Shown here piece by piece: positions 14,627 to 18,218 of a stretch of DNA of 18,218 nt; the stretch's first letter is position 1, and every line of letters starts with the position of its first letter. The DNA comes from JBBQZL01 sp038207745 (GTDB lineage Bacteria > Actinomycetota > Thermoleophilia > Solirubrobacterales > 70-9), in contig JBBQZL010000031.1 of the NCBI GenBank assembly GCA_038207745.1, forward strand, positions 1 to 18,218, in the 5' to 3' direction. The notes beneath the pieces were generated by a model, which had not been told where the DNA came from, did no database searches, and saw only the letters and a program-made list of their open reading frames with translations. A program made the position numbers and the translations under genes.

Positions 14627-15196
14627 ATGAGCGACAGCATCGACGCCGATCAATCGGCTTGGCTGAGGTGCTACAGGTGCTGGTCTCGCAATCTGGAGAT
14701 CCAGATCCACTATGACGGGATCAGGCGGATCGATCCTGATTCCGGTGCACTGACCGAGGGAGTCGACGAGGTCCAGGAGACGATCGTCCAGTGCATGGAT
14801 TGCATGCACGACCAACCGCACCTCGGTCTCAAGGGTGAGATGGTCGTGCCGATTGAGGACCGCTGGGAGCGGATGGTCGCCGGCACACCCTGGGTCGCCT
14901 CATGCACGGTCAGGGTCGACCAGGATCGGGTCGAAACCTGCTCGGGCCCCGAGGCGATCGAGTTTCTCACCTACGGCGCCTTCGGAGACGCCGGAACGAG
15001 AGAGTTCTTCACCCACGTCCGCTTTCACAAGCACGACGACGACGAGATCGTCGTCCACATGCTGGTCGAGCTCTACGCCCGTTCAGCAGAAGAGGCAAGT
15101 GAAGTGCTCCAGGATGCGGCCCGAGGCCCGATCCAGATCACCTCGCTCGCTGAAGAGTCCCGTCCGCCGGCGCATCACTCCGGCGAAGCGCACTGA
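14627..15196 (+). CDS. Hypothetical protein with two CxxC pairs (zinc-ribbon-like N-terminus)
   Basis: This 189-aa soluble protein has Cys15-x-x-Cys18 (CYRC) and Cys56-x-x-Cys59 (CMDC), spaced like a four-cysteine zinc ribbon. The remainder (about 70-175) is an alpha/beta stretch with an acidic HKHDDDEIVVHMLVE segment and no recognised motif. Another Cys pair is in the middle (ASCTV, ETCSG). The start is ATG 14627 with GGAG eleven bases upstream, next to the DsbA stop, so it is probably co-transcribed. The function is not recognised; metal or redox-sensitive binding is possible. Confidence 0.78.
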   Translation: MSDSIDADQSAWLRCYRCWSRNLEIQIHYDGIRRIDPDSGALTEGVDEVQETIVQCMDCMHDQPHLGLKGEMVVPIEDRWERMVAGTPWVASCTVRVDQDRVETCSGPEAIEFLTYGAFGDAGTREFFTHVRFHKHDDDEIVVHMLVELYARSAEEASEVLQDAARGPIQITSLAEESRPPAHHSGEAH

Positions 15197-15234
15197 CCCA
15201 CGAAGCCCGCTGACCGGCGAAGCGCGCCGATCAA
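15184..15234. repeat. 17-bp tandem repeat, three copies, at a convergent gene junction
   Basis: CGAAGCGCACTGACCCA, CGAAGCCCGCTGACCGG and CGAAGCGCGCCGATCAA follow each other with an exact 17-base period. The first copy contains the stop of the two-CxxC gene and the last contains the stop of the convergent small gene, so the repeat bridges both 3' ends. Confidence 0.6.
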
Positions 15235-15488
15235 TCCTTCCTCGGGAGGTTTGCGCCGCTGCTGTAGGCCGCGCCTGAGCCTTCGATCGGGCCGGCCTTG
15301 GACCTGCCGTCCTTCGGGTCCGACTTGGTCGAGACGACATCGACCGCCCGCTTCGCCTTGTCGGTGATGCTGCCCTTGCCCTTGGCGACATCGCCGAGCC
15401 GCTTTGCGTCCTCTTTGAGCGCGTCCACCCCACCGCGGTTCTCGACCACGTTGGTTGCCAGCCTGCTGAGTCTTCTGTAACTGACCAT
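15231..15488 (-). CDS. Small basic hypothetical protein
   Basis: This 85-aa protein is rich in Lys, Arg, Asp and Gly. Residues 1-50 look helical and amphipathic (RRLSRLATNVVENRGG, KAKRAVDVV); the rest, about 35 residues, is Gly/Ser-rich and probably disordered. The start is ATG 15488 with GGAGAG six bases upstream, and a TAGACT box lies about 35 bases before it. There is some resemblance to small antitoxin-like helical proteins of actinobacteria, but it is too weak to name. No toxin-like partner is adjacent. Confidence 0.65.
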   Translation of the reverse strand: MVSYRRLSRLATNVVENRGGVDALKEDAKRLGDVAKGKGSITDKAKRAVDVVSTKSDPKDGRSKAGPIEGSGAAYSSGANLPRKD

Positions 15489-15522
15489 CGTCTCTCCACT
15501 CGTCAGACAAATCTCTTCGCAG

Positions 15523-15528
15523 AGTCTA
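15523..15528 (-). promoter_or_regulatory. Candidate -10 box (TAGACT) for the small basic protein gene
   Basis: TAGACT fits TANNNT and is identical to a box upstream of the aquaporin-family gene. It leaves a leader of about 30 bases containing the GGAGAG ribosome-binding site. Confidence 0.35.
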
Positions 15529-15561
15529 CGCCGGGCCGGCGGGGCCGGATAAGTTGCGGCC

Positions 15562-16071
15562 CTATGGGCGCTTGGGAATCAGCACAGTGCGCTTGAACTC
15601 AGCGACCAGCGTGCCGTCCTGCTTGAAGACCCGGGTGTGGACCTTGACGATGCCGCGGTCGGGCTTCGATTCCGAGGGTCGAACCTCGAGAACCTCGGAC
15701 TCGCAGAACAGGGTGTCGCCGTGGAAGACCGGTGCCGGGTGGCTGAGATCCTCTGTGGCGAGGTTTGCGATCGCCTTGCCCGAGACATCGCTGACCGACA
15801 TCCCGAGGGCCAGCGAGTAGACAAGCGGCCCGACGACGACGTTCTGACCCTGCTGCGAGTTGCCCGCATAGACATCGTTGAGATGCAGGGGGTGGTGGTT
15901 CATCGTGATCAGGCAGAAGAGGTGGTCATCGGATTCGGTGACCGTCTTGGCGGGCCAATGCTTGTAGGTGGCGCCGACCTCGAACTCCTCGAGGTAGCGG
16001 CCGTAGGCGTGCGCTCCGGACGCCTCGCGCTGGGCCTGGTCAGTCTCAAGCTGGTGATTCTCGTCGCTCAT
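15562..16071 (-). CDS. MaoC-family hydratase, candidate mesaconyl-CoA hydratase
   Basis: This 169-aa single hot-dog-domain protein probably hydrates mesaconyl-C1-CoA to beta-methylmalyl-CoA in the ethylmalonyl-CoA pathway. GRYLEEFEVG and TVTESDDHLF, followed by TMNHHPLHLND (residues 56-66), form the hydratase motif. His63 is the catalytic histidine, and Asn58 stands where other MaoC enzymes have Asp, as in the MNxxPLH subfamily. The proteobacterial mesaconyl-CoA hydratase is about twice as long (double hot dog), so the assignment rests on the neighbouring ccr, mutase and dehydrogenase. The start ATG 16071 follows AGGAG by about 14 bases. It is the last gene of the minus-strand group from 17004. 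Confidence 0.8.
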   Translation of the reverse strand: MSDENHQLETDQAQREASGAHAYGRYLEEFEVGATYKHWPAKTVTESDDHLFCLITMNHHPLHLNDVYAGNSQQGQNVVVGPLVYSLALGMSVSDVSGKAIANLATEDLSHPAPVFHGDTLFCESEVLEVRPSESKPDRGIVKVHTRVFKQDGTLVAEFKRTVLIPKRP

Positions 16072-16211
16072 TCGCTCGGTTCATCTCCTGGTTGCGGTGG
16101 ATCCGCCTTCGATTGCGCGGATCGGCGCGGAATGGTATCCGGATCGGGGTCAGACAGGCGCCGTCGCTCCCGCCTCGGTCAGCTCGGCCCTCAGGTCCTC
16201 CGGTCGCCCGG

Positions 16212-16574
16212 TCAGTGAGCCTTCTTGAGCTTTGCCCGCTGCTCCTGCCTGGTCACAACCTGCGCGACGAGCTTGCGGACATTGCCGTCGCCCTCGACCT
16301 TGATGTGGCCCGTCTCCACCGCACGCCGGTAGCTCTTCAGCGTCCCGCGCTCCGCGAGTTCATTGAACTGGGGCCGATCGATCTGGACCAGTACCCGCTC
16401 GTCCTGCGCGAGGTCCTTGCTGATCTTGGGCCCGGGCAGCTCGACCCGGTAGATCTGGATGTCCTTGTTGCCACGCAATTCGAGACCGAAGATCAGCTTC
16501 AGGTTCTGGAGCGCCGGAACCTGCTCCTGGAAGCGTTTTACAGCGGTCTCGATGAGCTGCGGGGTCGATGACAT
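16212..16574 (-). CDS. SCP2-like small protein, copy A
   Basis: This 120-aa protein is a paralogue of the next gene (16632-16994); the two share TAV-FQ-Q-P and DIQ-R-ELPGP blocks and have the same length. The pattern of an early amphipathic helix, then RVLVQIDRPQFNELAERG and GHIKVEGDGNVRKL, resembles SCP2 sterol/acyl-CoA carrier domains, which bind lipids or acyl-CoA. That match is by eye. It has a basic C-terminal end (RAKLKKAH) and no signal peptide. A TAGACA box lies six bases before ATG 16574, so it may also be transcribed on its own. Confidence 0.75.
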   Translation of the reverse strand: MSSTPQLIETAVKRFQEQVPALQNLKLIFGLELRGNKDIQIYRVELPGPKISKDLAQDERVLVQIDRPQFNELAERGTLKSYRRAVETGHIKVEGDGNVRKLVAQVVTRQEQRAKLKKAH

Positions 16575-16580
16575 TGTCGT

Positions 16581-16586
16581 TGTCTA
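16581..16586 (-). promoter_or_regulatory. Candidate -10 box (TAGACA) for SCP2-like copy A
   Basis: TAGACA ends six bases before ATG 16574. It departs from TANNNT at the last base, so it is the weakest of the start-proximal boxes in this window. Confidence 0.25.
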
Positions 16587-16631
16587 GCAGGGAGACGAGA
16601 TCGCGGTCAACCCGGGAACGACTACGCGGCC

Positions 16632-16994
16632 CTAGGTGGCGGCCTCGTTTGCCTCTTCCTGCTTCTCGATCACCATCAGCAGCAGCTTCTGGATCTTCTG
16701 GCTTCCGGCGGTCTTGATCCGGCCGGTTCCGTAGGCCCGCCTGTACCTGGCGAGAGATCCGTCCTCGAGCATGTGGTCGAACATGCCACGGTCCATCATC
16801 ACGGTCACCCGCGCATCGCCGGCGGGGTGCCTGACCACCTCGGGACCGGGAAGCTCGATCCTGAAGAGCTGGATGTCGCCGCCCTCATCGAGCTCGAAGG
16901 CGAAGACGAGCTTCATGTTGGCCGTAGCCGGCAGTTGCTTCTGAAAGCTCTCGACCGCTGTCCTGATCTGTCCAATCGTTTCCTGCTCAGACAT
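16632..16994 (-). CDS. SCP2-like small protein, copy B
   Basis: This is the 120-aa paralogue of copy A. It has RVTVMMDRGMFDHMLEDGSL and TGRIKTAGSQKIQKLL, in line with the late strands and helix of SCP2-like carriers. The end is acidic (EKQEEANEAAT), unlike the basic tail of copy A, so the two may have different partners or form a heterodimer. The ATG at 16994 is nine bases after the acyl-CoA dehydrogenase stop, which indicates co-transcription. A role in holding acyl-CoA or lipid near the dehydrogenase is inference. Confidence 0.75.
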   Translation of the reverse strand: MSEQETIGQIRTAVESFQKQLPATANMKLVFAFELDEGGDIQLFRIELPGPEVVRHPAGDARVTVMMDRGMFDHMLEDGSLARYRRAYGTGRIKTAGSQKIQKLLLMVIEKQEEANEAAT

Positions 16995-17003
16995 GCCCGC
17001 GAC

Positions 17004-18119
17004 CTAGATCTTGTAGCGCTGCAACAGCTTCTTGCCGATCACCATGCGCTGGATCTCCGACGTGCCCTCGCCGATCAGCAGCAGCGGCGCGTCGCGATAG
17101 AGGCGCTCGATCTCATACTCCTTGGAGTAGCCGTATCCGCCATGGATCCGGAAGCATTGCTCGACCACCTCACGCCCGGTCTCGGACGCGATCAGCTTCG
17201 CCATTCCGGCCTCGAGGTCCGAGCGCTCACCGGCATCCTTCATCCGCGCCGCCTTGAGAGTGACCAGACGGGCAGCCTCGATCGACGTCGCCATGTCGGC
17301 GAGCTTGAAGAGAATCGCCTGGTGCTCGGCTATCGGCTTGCCGAAGGTCTTGCGCTCCTGGCTGTACTTGAGCGCCAGCTCGAGTGCCCGCTGTGCGATA
17401 CCGACCCCGCGAGCGGCGACATTTACGCGACCAACCTCGAGTGCGTCCATCATCTGCGAGAAGCCCTTGCCAAGCCCGTCGACCTCGCCACCGAGGATGC
17501 GCTCCGGCGGGCAGCGATACCCGTCATAGATCAACTCGGTGGACTCGACGCCCTTGTAGCCCATCTTCTTGATCTTGGGCGGAACGGTGAGGCCCGCAAA
17601 CTCGCCGGTGTTCTCGCCGACCCACGGCTCCTTCTCGGTGATGAAACAGGTCATGCCCTTGTATGCGGGCTCGGCATTGGTGTCGGTCTTGACCAGGACG
17701 AATACGAGGCTGGATCCGAGTCCGTTGGTGACCCACATCTTCTGGCCGTTGATCTCCCAGAGGCCGTCGTCGTCCTTCTTTGCCGTCGACTTGATGCCCT
17801 GGACATCGGAACCAACCTCCGGCTCCGAGAGCGAGAATGCCGCGCGCATCTCCCCGGTCGCCATCTTCGGCAGAAAATGAGACTTCTGCTCATCGGTGCC
17901 GAACTTCATCAACAGGTACGAGCCGATGAAGTGGGTGTTGACGACGCCCGAGATCGAGATCCAGCCGCGCGACAGTTCCTCGACGATCATCGCGTAGGTG
18001 GTCAGGTCGAGACCCATCCCGCCGTATTCCTCGGGGATCGTGACCCCGAACAACCCCAGTTCCTTCATCTGCTCGACAATCGGCTCGGGGAAGGTGTGCA
18101 CGTGGTCGAGCAGATCCGG
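17004..18119 (-). CDS. Acyl-CoA dehydrogenase, candidate methylsuccinyl-CoA dehydrogenase (5' end disrupted)
   Basis: This flavoenzyme oxidises an acyl-CoA at the alpha-beta bond. Given Ccr, ethylmalonyl-CoA mutase and MaoC in the window, methylsuccinyl-CoA to mesaconyl-CoA is the best guess. Visible features are TIPEEYGGMGLDL, AFSLSEPEVGSDV (substrate/FAD contacts), WVTNG, and the C-terminal IHGGYGYSKEYEIERLYRD and GEGTSEIQR, where the Glu is the likely catalytic base. Proteobacterial Mcd has an N-terminal extension not seen here. Reading frames beyond about 18105 give residues unlike the family (GVPGVVLLGDRP) because the sequence folds back on itself. The real N-terminus, perhaps 25-40 residues, is missing. 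Confidence 0.88.
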   Translation of the reverse strand, partial: PDLLDHVHTFPEPIVEQMKELGLFGVTIPEEYGGMGLDLTTYAMIVEELSRGWISISGVVNTHFIGSYLLMKFGTDEQKSHFLPKMATGEMRAAFSLSEPEVGSDVQGIKSTAKKDDDGLWEINGQKMWVTNGLGSSLVFVLVKTDTNAEPAYKGMTCFITEKEPWVGENTGEFAGLTVPPKIKKMGYKGVESTELIYDGYRCPPERILGGEVDGLGKGFSQMMDALEVGRVNVAARGVGIAQRALELALKYSQERKTFGKPIAEHQAILFKLADMATSIEAARLVTLKAARMKDAGERSDLEAGMAKLIASETGREVVEQCFRIHGGYGYSKEYEIERLYRDAPLLLIGEGTSEIQRMVIGKKLLQRYKI

Positions 18120-18218
18120 CCGGTCGCCGAGGAGTACGACCCCCGGGACACCATACCCCACCCGATTGTGGAGCAGATGAAGGGACTGGGGTTGTTAGGG
18201 GTAACGATCCCCCCAGAA
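18102..18218 (+). other. Inverted partial copy of the acyl-CoA dehydrogenase 5' region (likely fold-back or chimeric end)
   Basis: Read on the plus strand this segment encodes RPVAEEYDPRDTIPHP, then IVEQMKGLGLLGVTIPPE, the N-terminal part of an acyl-CoA dehydrogenase. Bases 18162-18218 are a near-perfect reverse complement of 18027-18083, with about seven differences in 57, nearly all transversions. The axis falls near CCGGCCGG at 18116-18123. This looks like an inverted chimera or low-quality contig end. A true head-to-head paralogue is the alternative. Confidence 0.7.

Noticed and set aside
16072..16211. Small minus-strand peptide frame ending LRAELTEAGATAPV in the gap before the MaoC gene
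   Set aside because: It looks protein-like, but no ATG or GTG start with a ribosome-binding site is visible in frame, so I cannot support a gene.

Overview
The window is high-GC, gene-dense bacterial DNA, most likely from an actinobacterium. A fused CofG-CofH FO synthase (coenzyme F420 synthesis), a VKOR/DsbA-type oxidative folding pair, a stand-alone ClpS, and many TANNNT boxes 6-9 bases before start codons all fit Actinomycetota. A Thermoleophilia/Solirubrobacterales-like source is my guess. I see no RNA genes, insertion sequences or CRISPR arrays.

Left third (1-5572, all minus strand): mntH (Nramp metal transporter), a hypothetical gene, a degenerate receiver-like protein, an aquaporin-family channel, fbiC, and the N-terminal part of a zinc alcohol dehydrogenase cut by the window edge. 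A perfect 32-bp palindrome lies between the channel gene and fbiC. The mntH start is unclear: the best ribosome-binding site and ATG open an out-of-frame 8-residue peptide.

Middle (5671-9930, plus strand): a YgfZ/GcvT-like folate-binding protein coupled by TGATG to a PlsC-like acyltransferase, a small lipoprotein, crotonyl-CoA carboxylase/reductase (ccr) and a small protein. Convergent to these are clpS, whose upstream region is a 24-bp tandem repeat array, and a secreted four-cysteine protein.

Right part (11406-18218): ethylmalonyl-CoA mutase overlapped by a VKOR gene, then a DsbA-like thioredoxin and a two-CxxC protein on the plus strand. On the minus strand lie a small basic protein, a MaoC-type hydratase, two paralogous SCP2-like small proteins and an acyl-CoA dehydrogenase. 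Ccr, the mutase, the acyl-CoA dehydrogenase and the MaoC hydratase correspond to consecutive steps of the ethylmalonyl-CoA pathway (crotonyl-CoA to ethylmalonyl-CoA, methylsuccinyl-CoA, mesaconyl-CoA, methylmalyl-CoA), which replaces the glyoxylate shunt for acetyl-CoA assimilation. The epimerase and the methylmalyl-CoA lyase are not in the window.

The last ~100 bases are an imperfect inverted copy of the acyl-CoA dehydrogenase 5' region. They probably represent a fold-back chimera or low-quality contig end, so the N-terminus of that gene should not be trusted.
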